This document shows, piece by piece, positions 1-8,436 of a stretch of 36,521 nt of DNA. Positions within the stretch are counted from its first letter, which is position 1; every line of letters starts with the position of its first letter. The DNA is from Burkholderiaceae bacterium (GTDB taxonomy: Bacteria; Pseudomonadota; Gammaproteobacteria; Burkholderiales; Burkholderiaceae_E): NCBI GenBank assembly GCA_024711155.1, contig JANJTK010000193.1, positions 1-36,521 on the forward strand, in the 5' to 3' direction. Both the position numbers and the translations under genes were made by a program. Under the pieces are notes generated by a model. The model was not told the origin of the DNA, ran no database searches, and worked only from the letters and a program-made list of their open reading frames with translations.

Positions 1-13
1 CCGGAGGCGCCCG

Positions 14-17
<4 letters not shown>
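1..17 (+). CDS. C-terminal end of an upstream gene, possibly sufC (partial)
   Basis: One forward frame reads four codons (Gly-Gly-Ala-Arg) and then TGA at 15-17, overlapping the sufD start as ATGA. This is the usual translational coupling within suf operons, where sufC commonly precedes sufD. Four residues cannot identify a protein, so the sufC call rests only on gene order. Confidence 0.3.
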
Positions 18-1341
<1,324 letters not shown>

Positions 1342-1345
<4 letters not shown>

Positions 1346-2580
1346 GCATGCCGGCGGTTGCGGACTTCGCGCGCGACTTTCCGATCCTCGCGCGGCCCGT
1401 GCGCGGGCGGCGCCTCGCGTATCTCGACAACGGTGCGACGACGCACAAGCCCGAGGCGGTGATCGAGGCGGAGAGCCGCTTCTACCGCGAGTCGAACGCC
1501 AACATCCACCGCGGCGTGCACTGGCTGTCGCAACACGCGACCGACCTCTACGAACAGGCGCGAGAGCGGGTGCGCGGACTGCTCGGCGCCGCGCGCGCCG
1601 ACGAGATCGTGTTCACCCGCGGCACCACCGAAGCGATCAACCTGGTCGCGTACAGCTGGGGCCGCGCGAACCTGCGCCCCGGCGACGAGATCGTGCTCAC
1701 CGGCATGGAGCACCACTCGAACATCGTGCCCTGGCAGCTGGTCGCCGGACAGGCGGGCGCCACGATCAGGGTGGTGCCGCTCACCGACAGCGGCGAACTG
1801 CGGCTCGACGCCTACGAAGCGCTGCTCGGCCCGCGCACGCGGCTGGTGGCGGTCGTGCACGTGTCGAACGCGCTCGGCACCGTCAATCCGGTGGCGCGGA
1901 TGATCGAGCTCGCGCACGCGGTCGGCGCGCGCGTGCTGGTCGACGGCGCGCAGGCGGTCGCGCACCAGCCGGTCGACGTGCAGGCGCTCGGGTGCGACTT
2001 CTACGCGTTCTCCGGCCACAAGCTCTACGGGCCGACCGGCATCGGCGCGCTGTACGCGCGCAGCGAGCTGCTCGAAGCCATGCCGCCGTGGCAGGGCGGC
2101 GGCGACATGATCCGCACCGTCGCCTTCGAGGGCAGCACCTGGGCGGAACCGCCGCAGCGCTTCGAGGCCGGCACGCCCAACATCGCCGGCGCGATCGGGC
2201 TCGCCGCAGCGATCGACTACGTCGCCGCGATCGGGCTGCAGCGCATTGCCGACCACGAGCACCGGCTGCTCGAGCACGCGACGGCGGCCGTCGAGCGGAT
2301 TCCCGGCTTGCGGCTGATCGGCACCGCGCCGGAAAAGGCCGGCATCCTGTCGTTCGTCGTCGACGGCATCCACCCGCACGACCTCGGCACCATCCTCGAC
2401 GCCGAGGGGGTCGCGATCCGCGCCGGCCACCACTGCGCGATGCCGGTGATGACGCGCTTCGGCATCCCGGGCACCGCGCGCGCGTCGTTCGCGCTCTACA
2501 ACGACGAGCGCGACGTCGAAGCGCTGGTGGCGGGTATCGGCAAGGCGCAGCAGATGTTCGGCAGGAGACCGCACCGATGA
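1342..2580 (+). CDS. sufS: SufS, group II cysteine desulfurase
   Basis: SufS is a PLP enzyme that takes sulfur from cysteine, leaving alanine, and passes the persulfide to SufU or SufE for cluster assembly. The 412-aa product begins near AYLDNGATTHKP. It has the PLP lysine in FSGHKLYGPTGIG (about residue 229) and the persulfide cysteine in IRAGHHCAMPVM (about residue 367). The short active-site loop is typical of group II enzymes. I chose GTG at 1342 because it overlaps the sufD stop as GTGA and has GGAGGAG five bases upstream. ATG at 1348, two codons later, is the alternative. The 831-aa frame in the ORF track is this gene with a meaningless upstream extension. Confidence 0.95.
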
Positions 2581-3032
2581 GCCTCGGACACGGCGACCTG
2601 CGCGAGCTGTACCAGGAGGTGATCTTCGATCACAACCGCAGCCCGCGCAATTACCACGAGATGGCCGACGCGAACCGCGTCGCCGACGGTCACAACCCGC
2701 TGTGCGGCGACCAGCTGACGCTGTACGTGCGGCTGGTCGACGGCGTCGTCGCCGACGCGAGCTTCGTCGGGCACGGCTGCGCGATCTCGACCGCGTCGGC
2801 GTCGCTGATGACCGAGGCGGTCAAGGGCAAGACGGTCGAGGAGGTCGAGGCGCTGTTCCGCGACTTCCACGCGCTGCTCACCGGCGAGGCGCCCGAGGGG
2901 CGCGACTTCGGCAAGCTCGAGGTGCTCGCGGGCGTGCGCGAATTTCCGGTGCGCGTGAAGTGCGCGACGCTCGCGTGGCACACGCTGCACAACGCGCTGA
3001 CCGGCGAGGCGGCGCCGGCGAAGACTGAGTGA
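2577..3032 (+). CDS. sufU: SufU, sulfur acceptor for SufS
   Basis: SufU is an IscU-like fold protein. In the SufU class it acts mainly as a zinc-dependent sulfurtransferase that accepts persulfide from SufS. The 151-aa product carries the three conserved cysteines in NPLCGDQ, GHGCAIS and VKCATLAW, with the conserved Asp right after the first. The insertion between the second and third cysteines marks SufU rather than IscU. ATG at 2577 overlaps the sufS stop (ATGA) and has GCAGGAG nine bases upstream. Its direct coupling to sufS makes it the dedicated acceptor; no SufE is seen in the window. Confidence 0.94.
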   Translation: MSLGHGDLRELYQEVIFDHNRSPRNYHEMADANRVADGHNPLCGDQLTLYVRLVDGVVADASFVGHGCAISTASASLMTEAVKGKTVEEVEALFRDFHALLTGEAPEGRDFGKLEVLAGVREFPVRVKCATLAWHTLHNALTGEAAPAKTE

Positions 3033-3040
3033 GGCAGACG

Positions 3041-3616
3041 ATGGGCTACCGGCACGGCGACATCCTCGAAATCACGCTGACCCGCGAGTGCCCGGCGGTC
3101 GCGGTGCCGTGGGGCACGGCGGCCACGCTGGAGGCTGGGCGCGTGGGCTATATCAGCCAGCGACTCGGCGGCACATTCACGATCATGGTCGACGGCAACC
3201 TCTATCGTGTCGACGGGCGGCACGCCGACGCGCTCGGTCTCGAGCTCGAGCCGTCGGAGGAGCTGGCGCTCGGCGTCGGGGCCGGCGAGCCGACCACCGT
3301 CGACGCGATCGAGGCGGCCGCCTGGCGCCAGCTCGGCACCTGCTACGACCCCGAGATCCCGGTCGACATCGTGAGCCTGGGCCTCGTCTACGGCTGCACG
3401 GTGAAGCCGCTGCCGGACGGGAAGTTCCGCATCGACGTGCGGATGACGCTGACCGCCGCCGGTTGCGGGATGGGCACGATGATCGCCGACGAGGCGCGCG
3501 GCAAGCTGCTCGACATCCCGAACGTTGCGGAGGTCGATGTCGAGCTGGTTTGGGATCCGCCGTGGAGCCGCGACATGATGAGCGAGGCGGCGCAGCTGGA
3601 GATGGGGCTGCTCTGA
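3041..3616 (+). CDS. sufT: SufT, MIP18/DUF59 Fe-S maturation factor
   Basis: SufT proteins help mature Fe-S proteins under high demand. The 191-aa product has the N-terminal SufT segment (ending near GGTFTIMVDGNLYRVDG) and a C-terminal MIP18/DUF59 domain from about residue 95. That domain shows DPEIPVDIVSLGLVYG and the TAAGCGMG loop containing the reactive cysteine. I prefer ATG at 3041 because GAGG sits six bases upstream; the ORF-track GTG at 3029 lacks a clear ribosome-binding site and would add four residues. It is the last gene of the suf operon, followed by a hairpin and a convergent gene. Confidence 0.9.
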   Translation: MGYRHGDILEITLTRECPAVAVPWGTAATLEAGRVGYISQRLGGTFTIMVDGNLYRVDGRHADALGLELEPSEELALGVGAGEPTTVDAIEAAAWRQLGTCYDPEIPVDIVSLGLVYGCTVKPLPDGKFRIDVRMTLTAAGCGMGTMIADEARGKLLDIPNVAEVDVELVWDPPWSRDMMSEAAQLEMGLL

Positions 3617-3629
3617 ACGCTGCCTGCGC

Positions 3630-3648
3630 CCGGGCCACGCCGGCCCGG
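3630..3648. terminator. GC-rich hairpin between convergent genes
   Basis: A perfect 7-bp stem (CCGGGCC and GGCCCGG) with a 5-base loop lies in the 43-bp gap between the convergent sufT and VIT1 genes. No T-tract follows on either strand, so an intrinsic terminator is only possible. The location is right for a bidirectional stop. Confidence 0.3.
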
Positions 3649-3659
3649 TGAACGCCGGG

Positions 3660-4757
3660 TCAGGCGACGCCGACCCCGATCAGCGCGCCGATCGCGTAGG
3701 TCGCGCCGCCGGCTGCGGCGCCGATCGCCAGCATCCGCAGTCCCGACCACAGTGCGCTGCGCCCGGTGAACCACGACAGCGCCGCGCCGACCGCGAACAG
3801 TGCGAGCGCGGCTGCGCCGATCGACGCCGGGAACGCGGCGCTGCCTTCGGCGAGCAGCCAGGGAAGCAGCGGAATCAGCGCGCCGGCGGCAAACGCTGCG
3901 AACGATGCCGCCGCCGCACCCCAGGGCGAGCCGAGTTCGTCCGGGTTCAGCCCGAGTTCCTCGCGCGCCAGCGTGTCGAGCGCGCGCTCGGGATCCGCGA
4001 CGAGATGCTGCGCGAGCCGGCGCGCGTCGTCGGCCGGATAGCCTCGCGCCTCGTAGATCAGCGCCAGCTCGTCGGCCTCGGCCTGCGGGTATTCCTCGAG
4101 TTCCTCGCGCTCGAGCCCGATCTGGTACTCGAAGACCTCGCGCTGCGAGCGCACCGACACGTATTCGCCGGCGGCCATCGAGAACGCCCCCGCGAGCAGC
4201 CCGGCTGCGCCCGTCAGCAGCAGCGTGCGCGGTTCGGCGGCGGCCCCGGCCATCCCCAGGATCAGGCTCGCGTTCGACACCAGGCCGTCGTTGACGCCGA
4301 ACACGGCGGCGCGCAGGTTGCCGGCGCCGGCGCGGTGCCGGCGGCCGATGTCCTCTATGCGTGCGACGCCGGGGTGGCCGGGCGGCTGCGCTCCCGCATA
4401 GGCGGAGAGGCCGCGAACCTTGAGCGCCGTGAACACCCCGCGCAGCGGCTGCACGCCGAAACGCCGCGCCAGCGCGAGCGCAACCGTGGCGCGCAGGCCG
4501 GGCGGCGCTTCGGCGGGCAGCGGCTGCCCGGCTGCGCGCAGCCGCTCGGCCCAGAGTTGCGCCTGGCCGCGCGCCATCGACGCGAGTTCGCCATGCATGC
4601 GCGCCAGCCGCGGGTCGCGTTCGAGCCCGGCAAGTGCTTCGTAGAGCCGCGCCGAGCGCATCTCCTCGAGGTAGCCCGCGCGCGCCGACGGGTCGTCGCC
4701 GCGCGCTGCAACCGCCTCGCCGCTTTCCGCCTTTGCCTGCCCGTGCTGCGCGCTCAT
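3660..4757 (-). CDS. VIT1/CCC1 family protein with ferritin-like N-terminal domain
   Basis: VIT1/CCC1 proteins export or sequester Fe(II) and Mn(II). The 365-aa product has an N-terminal, mostly helical region of about 140 residues that looks like the rubrerythrin/ferritin-like module found in bacterial members. The CCC1 core follows, starting at AAVFGVNDGLVSN, with about five hydrophobic segments. An acidic, Glu-rich stretch (REELEEYPQAEADE) lies between the membrane parts and is typical of the cytosolic metal-binding domain. ATG at 4757 was chosen because the upstream lipoprotein stops at 4766; the 545-aa ORF reads back through that gene. A role in iron homeostasis beside suf is inferred. 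Confidence 0.85.
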   Translation of the reverse strand: MSAQHGQAKAESGEAVAARGDDPSARAGYLEEMRSARLYEALAGLERDPRLARMHGELASMARGQAQLWAERLRAAGQPLPAEAPPGLRATVALALARRFGVQPLRGVFTALKVRGLSAYAGAQPPGHPGVARIEDIGRRHRAGAGNLRAAVFGVNDGLVSNASLILGMAGAAAEPRTLLLTGAAGLLAGAFSMAAGEYVSVRSQREVFEYQIGLEREELEEYPQAEADELALIYEARGYPADDARRLAQHLVADPERALDTLAREELGLNPDELGSPWGAAAASFAAFAAGALIPLLPWLLAEGSAAFPASIGAAALALFAVGAALSWFTGRSALWSGLRMLAIGAAAGGATYAIGALIGVGVA

Positions 4758-4765
4758 CGGCGCCG

Positions 4766-5365
4766 CTACTTCAGCGCATCGATCCGGCCGAGCGCCTCGC
4801 CCAGCTTGATCATCGCGTCGGTCGAAGCGCGCTTGCCGGCCAGCCCGAAGTCGCCGACGAACTCGTTGAAGGTCGCGTTGCCGAAGCCGGTGACGCGGGT
4901 GCGCGCGACTTCGGTGCCGGCTGGATCGCTGATCGCGCACTCGAGTTCGACCACGAACGAGGTCGGCGGCCACGTGAACATGCTCTCGGAACTGGAGTTG
5001 GTCGTGATGCGCGGCCGCACGACCCAGGCGACGCCCTTGTCGCGCAGCGCCTGCGCGTCGGACGGTGCATCGAGCCGCGTCACCGACGAAAACGCGTTGC
5101 CGAGCACCATGTAGAGTCCCGCCTCGAGTTCGCGGTACGGGAAGTAGCGCACCTTGTCGCCGCCGCCGCCCGGCGTCGTGACTTCGAGCGCGCGCTCCTG
5201 TTCGCTGATGTGATAACCCGCCTTCGCCGCGAAGCGCGGCGAAGGCGGGGCCTGGATCCGCGAGAGGTCGGGCGCGATCGAAATCGGATGCGCGCACGCG
5301 GTGAGCGCGGCCGCGCAGGCGACGGCCAGCATCAGGCGAAAGCGAAGGCGAAGGCGTGCGGGCAT
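4766..5365 (-). CDS. Small lipoprotein, function unknown
   Basis: The 199-aa product starts with a positively charged stretch, a hydrophobic helix and the lipobox LTAC (Cys about residue 24), so it should be a membrane-anchored lipoprotein in the periplasm. I do not recognise the mature domain. It contains a Gly-rich patch before a KVRYFPYRELEAG segment and a C-terminal helix-rich part (GLAGKRASTDAMIKLGEAL). The gene is eight bases upstream of the VIT1 gene and downstream of two other lipoprotein genes, so it probably belongs to one transcript. Confidence 0.75.
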   Translation of the reverse strand: MPARLRLRFRLMLAVACAAALTACAHPISIAPDLSRIQAPPSPRFAAKAGYHISEQERALEVTTPGGGGDKVRYFPYRELEAGLYMVLGNAFSSVTRLDAPSDAQALRDKGVAWVVRPRITTNSSSESMFTWPPTSFVVELECAISDPAGTEVARTRVTGFGNATFNEFVGDFGLAGKRASTDAMIKLGEALGRIDALK

Positions 5366-5414
5366 GGCAGTCAGTCCGGAGCAGTGCTGGGTCGGATGCG
5401 GGCGGTTCGCTGCG

Positions 5415-6014
5415 TCAGCGGCAGGCGGCGATGAAGTCGGGGTCGGCGAACAGGGCGCCGAGCAGCTTCTGCACCATCAACGGATAGTGCTGCTGCGCTG
5501 CCGGGATCGCCGTCGCGGCCATGAATCCCGACTCCCACGACAGCGCGGCGCGCTTCGTGCGGTCGAAGCGCACCTGGCCCGCGCGCCGGACCACGAAGCG
5601 CGCTTCGATCTCGCCGCTGTTGGTCGAGATCCCGCCGGCCGAGATGTCGTTGCGCATCAGCATGCCCCCGACTTCGACGCTGGCCTTCGGATCGAGCAGG
5701 CGCGCGAGTTCCAGTTCCTGGCGCAGGGCTGCCGCGAGGTAGTCCGCGTAGTTCGCGCCCACCGACGACGACATCGGGTTGCCGCGCAACGAGATCGTCG
5801 TGCCCCCGGTCGCGTCGCGTGCGACGCTGAACTCGCCGACGGCGATCGGTGCGAGCCCGGCGCCGCGCAGGCGCTCGACGCTGTCGATCGAAGGCTGGTA
5901 CGGGACGGTGCCGAGCGCACAGCCTGCGAGCGCGGTCGCGCAAAGCACGGCGATTGCCGCCCTGAGGGCGTGCGCGCGCGCCGTCGTGCGGCGCAACTCC
6001 ATGGTCGTCTCCAT
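5415..6014 (-). CDS. Small lipoprotein, function unknown
   Basis: The 199-aa product has a Lys/Arg-containing start, a hydrophobic segment and the lipobox LAGC. The mature region contains NYADYLAAALRQELELARLLD and, near the C terminus, a W-x-S-G-F segment followed by AIPAAQQHYPLMVQKLL. This pattern recalls proteobacterial outer-membrane lipoproteins of unknown function, but I cannot name the family. Starts at 6014 (METTMELRR) and 6002 (MELRR) are both possible. It is 13 bases downstream of the previous lipoprotein gene. Confidence 0.72.
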   Translation of the reverse strand: METTMELRRTTARAHALRAAIAVLCATALAGCALGTVPYQPSIDSVERLRGAGLAPIAVGEFSVARDATGGTTISLRGNPMSSSVGANYADYLAAALRQELELARLLDPKASVEVGGMLMRNDISAGGISTNSGEIEARFVVRRAGQVRFDRTKRAALSWESGFMAATAIPAAQQHYPLMVQKLLGALFADPDFIAACR

Positions 6015-6027
6015 GATCGCGGTCAGC

Positions 6028-6576
6028 TCACTTCAGGCCCGGCGTGGCGCTCGGCACCACGGGCGCCGGCTGCGCGGTGGCGCCGGAGCGGGCGTAGGGC
6101 ACGCGCTTGCCGTCGATCACTTCGAACGCCGGGGTGGGCTGGCCGTCGACGTGATCCTGCCGGTCGAAGGACAGCGTCCTTCCGAACACCAGCTGCAGCC
6201 AGGCGGGATAGTTGTATGCCGTGCCCTTCGAGTGGTCGATGATCGCCCCGACGCCGCCGCCGAACAGGATGTTGCCGAACATTCCGGCGCCGACGCGCGA
6301 GGTCACGACCGCCTTCGCCGGCGGCCGGTTCGGCGTGCTGCACTCGACCGACAGGTCGCGGCTCGACTTGGCGACGGTCGCCGCTCCCGGGGTGCTGAGG
6401 TTGAACACGCCGTTCTCGTTCTCCAGCCGGCACATCGCGCCGCGCACCTCTTCGCCGGTTTCGACGAAAGTCTCGACCCGCATCAGCTGGCCGGCGTCGG
6501 TCGTGATCGTGGCGCATCCCGTCGCCAGAAGCATTGCCGCCGGCACGATCGCCAGCGCGAACCGGAAGCGTCGCAT
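6028..6576 (-). CDS. Small lipoprotein, function unknown
   Basis: The 182-aa product has a signal peptide ending in LATGC. The mature part contains a Gly-rich hydrophobic loop (FGNILFGGGVGAIIDH) followed by KGTAYNYPAWLQLVFG, a layout I associate with uncharacterised proteobacterial lipoproteins that may touch or enter a membrane. A good ribosome-binding site (AAGGAG, six bases) precedes ATG at 6576. It is the first gene of the four-gene minus-strand set ending in the VIT1 gene, and it is divergent from the rspA-like gene across a 225-bp intergenic region. Confidence 0.75.
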   Translation of the reverse strand: MRRFRFALAIVPAAMLLATGCATITTDAGQLMRVETFVETGEEVRGAMCRLENENGVFNLSTPGAATVAKSSRDLSVECSTPNRPPAKAVVTSRVGAGMFGNILFGGGVGAIIDHSKGTAYNYPAWLQLVFGRTLSFDRQDHVDGQPTPAFEVIDGKRVPYARSGATAQPAPVVPSATPGLK

Positions 6577-6645
6577 CGGGGGCTCCTTTGGGTGCTAGCG
6601 TACCGCGTCCGCGCGCCTTCGGGGAGGAGCGCGAGCGCGCCGGCG

Positions 6646-6665
6646 CATACCCCATCGAGGGGATG
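6646..6665. promoter_or_regulatory. Inverted repeat A (TACCCC / GGGGA) upstream of rspA-like gene
   Basis: CATACCCC, five bases, then GGGGATG form an imperfect dyad in the intergenic region between the divergent lipoprotein operon and the DsrC-like gene, about 137 bases before the latter's start. Similar elements occur ahead of tusA (7166) and qmoA (14516). It is a candidate regulator site, and its orientation of action is unknown because the flanking genes diverge. Confidence 0.45.
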
Positions 6666-6754
6666 CGAGGTCCGTCCGAAGGGTGATGGACGCCGCGCCG
6701 CGCCGTCCCCACCATCGGCGCGAACGGGCGCTGCGCGGCGCCCGCCTGCCGGTT

Positions 6755-6776
6755 CCGGATCCGGATCCGGATCCGG
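6755..6776. repeat. Short tandem repeat (CCGGAT)3
   Basis: Three perfect copies of the hexamer CCGGAT plus CCGG lie 26 bases before the start of the rspA-like gene. The unit is rich in self-complementary BamHI/BspEI-like palindromes, so the leader could form alternative hairpins. Its importance is uncertain. Confidence 0.6.
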
Positions 6777-6801
6777 CGCCAGACCACACGAGGGACGGAC
6801 A

Positions 6802-7134
6802 TTGGGCTACATCATCAACGGTGTCGAGGCCGAGGCCGACGACGAGGGATTCCTGCTGGAGGCCGACTTCAGCGAAGAGGCGGCGCGCGCGATCGCGCAG
6901 GCCGAGGGCATCGAACTCGGCGACGAGCACTGGCTCGTCGTCGCCTACCTGCGCGAGCGCTTCCAGGAGGACGGTCACACGCCGAACTTCCGCGCCATGG
7001 TCAAGGACTTCGACGAGGCGCATCCGGGAACCGACTGGAAGACCCGGCTCTACGAGCTGTTCCCGAACCAGCCGGCGCGGCAGGGCGCGCGGGTCGCCGG
7101 ACTCACGAAGCCGTTCGGCAAGGGCGGTTACTAG
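6802..7134 (+). CDS. DsrC/TusE-family protein lacking all cysteines (RspA-like)
   Basis: The 110-aa product has the complete DsrC/TusE fold signature: an N-terminal beta part (GYIINGVEAEADDEGFL), then LGDEHWLVVAYLRERF, the basic helix region PNFRAMVKDFDE and the C-terminal arm LFPNQPARQGARVAGLTKPFG. DsrC carries two cysteines in this arm and TusE only the last one. Here the first position reads QGAR and the end reads GKGGY, and the protein contains no cysteine at all. It therefore cannot carry a persulfide and matches the group described as RspA (regulatory sulfur-related proteins). The start is TTG at 6802, chosen because GAGGGA lies six bases upstream and it begins exactly at the family N terminus. 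tusA and dsrE2 follow. Confidence 0.85.
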   Translation: MGYIINGVEAEADDEGFLLEADFSEEAARAIAQAEGIELGDEHWLVVAYLRERFQEDGHTPNFRAMVKDFDEAHPGTDWKTRLYELFPNQPARQGARVAGLTKPFGKGGY

Positions 7135-7165
7135 GAATCCGCGGGCCCCGCAGGCCGCCGGCGGC

Positions 7166-7182
7166 CTACCCGTAGAGGGTAT
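7166..7182. promoter_or_regulatory. Inverted repeat B (TACCC-N5-GGGTA) upstream of tusA
   Basis: A perfect 5-bp dyad, TACCC and GGGTA, is separated by five bases. It sits 32 bases after the rspA-like stop and about 112 bases before tusA. Its centre is about 36 bases upstream of a TAATAAT -10-like box, the position expected for an activator that replaces a weak -35. The half-site resembles NarL-type heptamers, but the spacing is not the classic one. Confidence 0.5.
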
Positions 7183-7206
7183 GGACGCACCGGCGGCCGT
7201 CCCGCG

Positions 7207-7213
7207 TAATAAT
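7207..7213 (+). promoter_or_regulatory. Candidate -10 box for tusA-dsrE2
   Basis: TAATAAT stands out as AT-rich in a very GC-rich intergenic stretch 80 bases before tusA. No good -35 is present 17 bases upstream (sequence around GACGCAC), consistent with activation through inverted repeat B just ahead of it. This is a prediction from sequence only. Confidence 0.45.
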
Positions 7214-7293
7214 CCACTTGGGCGCAGCGGTTACCATGCTCGCCCGCGCTGGCCGACGGCAGGGCCGGCCGATCAACACAGGGAGTATCGAGG

Positions 7294-7521
7294 ATGAATT
7301 TCGACAAGGAACTCGACGCGCGCGGACTGAACTGCCCGCTGCCGATCATCAAGACGAAGAAGGCACTCAACGACCTCGGCGCGGGCCAGGTGCTGAAGGT
7401 GACGTCGACCGACGCCGGTTCGGTCAAGGACATGGAAGCCTTCGCGAAGCAGACCGGCAACGAATTGATGGAGTCCGCGCAGGAGGCGGGCGGATACGTG
7501 TTCTTCATCAGGAAGAAGTAG
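7294..7521 (+). CDS. tusA: TusA, sulfur carrier protein
   Basis: TusA is a small cytoplasmic sulfurtransferase that carries sulfur as a persulfide on one cysteine. In dsr-containing sulfur oxidisers it is a central donor passing sulfur towards DsrEFH and DsrC. The 75-aa product shows the family motif around the active cysteine, RGLNCPLPIIKTKKAL (Cys about 14). The predicted beta-alpha-beta-alpha fold ends in YVFFIRKK. ATG at 7294 follows an AGGGAG-type site. dsrE2 starts 46 bases downstream; the tusA-dsrE2 pairing is well known in sulfur oxidisers, often with a rhodanese, which is not present here. Confidence 0.95.
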   Translation: MNFDKELDARGLNCPLPIIKTKKALNDLGAGQVLKVTSTDAGSVKDMEAFAKQTGNELMESAQEAGGYVFFIRKK

Positions 7522-7567
7522 GGATCGGCGACCCCGGCATACATCACACAACGACGGAGGAGCAGGC

Positions 7568-8038
7568 ATGACACAGAAGAAGATGGCGATCATCGCGACC
7601 AAGGGCACGCTCGACTGGGCGTATCCGCCCCTGATCCTGTCTTCGACGGCCGCGGCGCTCGGTTACGAGGTGCAGGTCTTCTGCACGTTCTACGGCCTGT
7701 CGCTGCTGCGCAAGGACCTGAGCGGCATCAAGATCAGCCCGCTGGCGAATCCCGCGATGCCGATGCCGATGCCGATGCCCGTGCTGGTGCAGGCGTTGCC
7801 CGGCATGGAGGCGATGGCCACCATGATGATGAAGAACAAGATGAAGGCCAAGGGTGTCGCCTCGCTCGACGAATTGCGCGGTCTGTGCGTCGAGGCCGGC
7901 GTCAAGTTCGTCGCCTGCCAGATGACCGTCGACCTGTTCGAGTTCGCGCCGTCCGAGTTCATCGACGGCATCGAGTTCGGCGGCGCGACGACCTTCCTCG
8001 AGTTCGCCGGCTCGTCCGACATTTCGCTCTACATCTGA
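7568..8038 (+). CDS. dsrE2: DsrE2-type DsrE/F/H-like protein
   Basis: DsrE2 proteins belong to the DsrE/DsrF superfamily and are linked to TusA-dependent sulfur transfer, probably near the membrane. The 156-aa product has an N-terminal AIIATKGTLDWAYPPLILS segment, a Met/Pro-rich loop (ANPAMPMPMPMPV) and a hydrophobic, Met-rich helix. The conserved cysteine is in FVACQMTVDLF (about residue 118), with a second at VFCTFYG. The Met-Pro loop is a family trait, although its exact repeat number may vary. GGAGGAG precedes ATG at 7568. The context with tusA supports the call. Confidence 0.92.
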   Translation: MTQKKMAIIATKGTLDWAYPPLILSSTAAALGYEVQVFCTFYGLSLLRKDLSGIKISPLANPAMPMPMPMPVLVQALPGMEAMATMMMKNKMKAKGVASLDELRGLCVEAGVKFVACQMTVDLFEFAPSEFIDGIEFGGATTFLEFAGSSDISLYI

Positions 8039-8043
8039 AGCGG

Positions 8044-8436
8044 GTGGCCTTGGGCGCGCACTCCGGCCACGCGCGACGGGTCGTTCCGATCCGCGTCGTT
8101 GCGCCGGATGCACCCGCCGATGGCGCGTGCTCGGGCGCCGAGTCGTTCGCGCTGATGGTGCTGGGCGACTCGATGCTGCCCGAGTTCGCCGAGGGCGAGA
8201 TCATCGTCATCGAGCCCGACGGCCTGGCCACCGACGGCTCGTTCGTGCTCGCGCACTGCGACGGCGAGTGGATCTTTCGCCAGCTCGCGCGGCGCGACGA
8301 CGGCGGCTGGCGGCTGCGCGCGCTCAATCCTGCCTTTCCGGAGCTGCCGATCGACGACCTGTCGGCGGTGCGCGGCGTGATCATCCAGAAGTCGAAGCCC
8401 GGGCGTCGCCGCGCCTCCAGGTTCTACGTCGAGTGA
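8044..8436 (+). CDS. S24/LexA-like domain protein without DNA-binding domain
   Basis: The 130-aa product matches the C-terminal S24 fold of LexA/UmuD/phage repressors: ALMVLGDSMLPEFAEGEIIVIEPD contains the Ser of the usual Ser/Lys dyad. At the position where the catalytic Lys normally sits (after the strand VLAHCDGEWIF) the sequence reads FRQLARR, so Lys appears replaced by Arg. There is no helix-turn-helix. It may therefore be a non-cleaving, binding or scaffold version. The start is uncertain: GTG at 8044 fits directly after the dsrE2 stop at 8038, and TTG at 8050 is an alternative. It overlaps the next gene by four bases, so the two are likely translated together. Confidence 0.7.
   Translation: MALGAHSGHARRVVPIRVVAPDAPADGACSGAESFALMVLGDSMLPEFAEGEIIVIEPDGLATDGSFVLAHCDGEWIFRQLARRDDGGWRLRALNPAFPELPIDDLSAVRGVIIQKSKPGRRRASRFYVE

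Noticed and set aside
6802-7134. Possible call as DsrC or TusE proper
   Set aside because: Both require a C-terminal cysteine, and this protein has none.
7759-7780. ATGCCG repeat encoding Met-Pro-Met-Pro in dsrE2
   Set aside because: First looked like a slippage-prone repeat, but a Met/Pro-rich loop is normal at this place in DsrE2 proteins.
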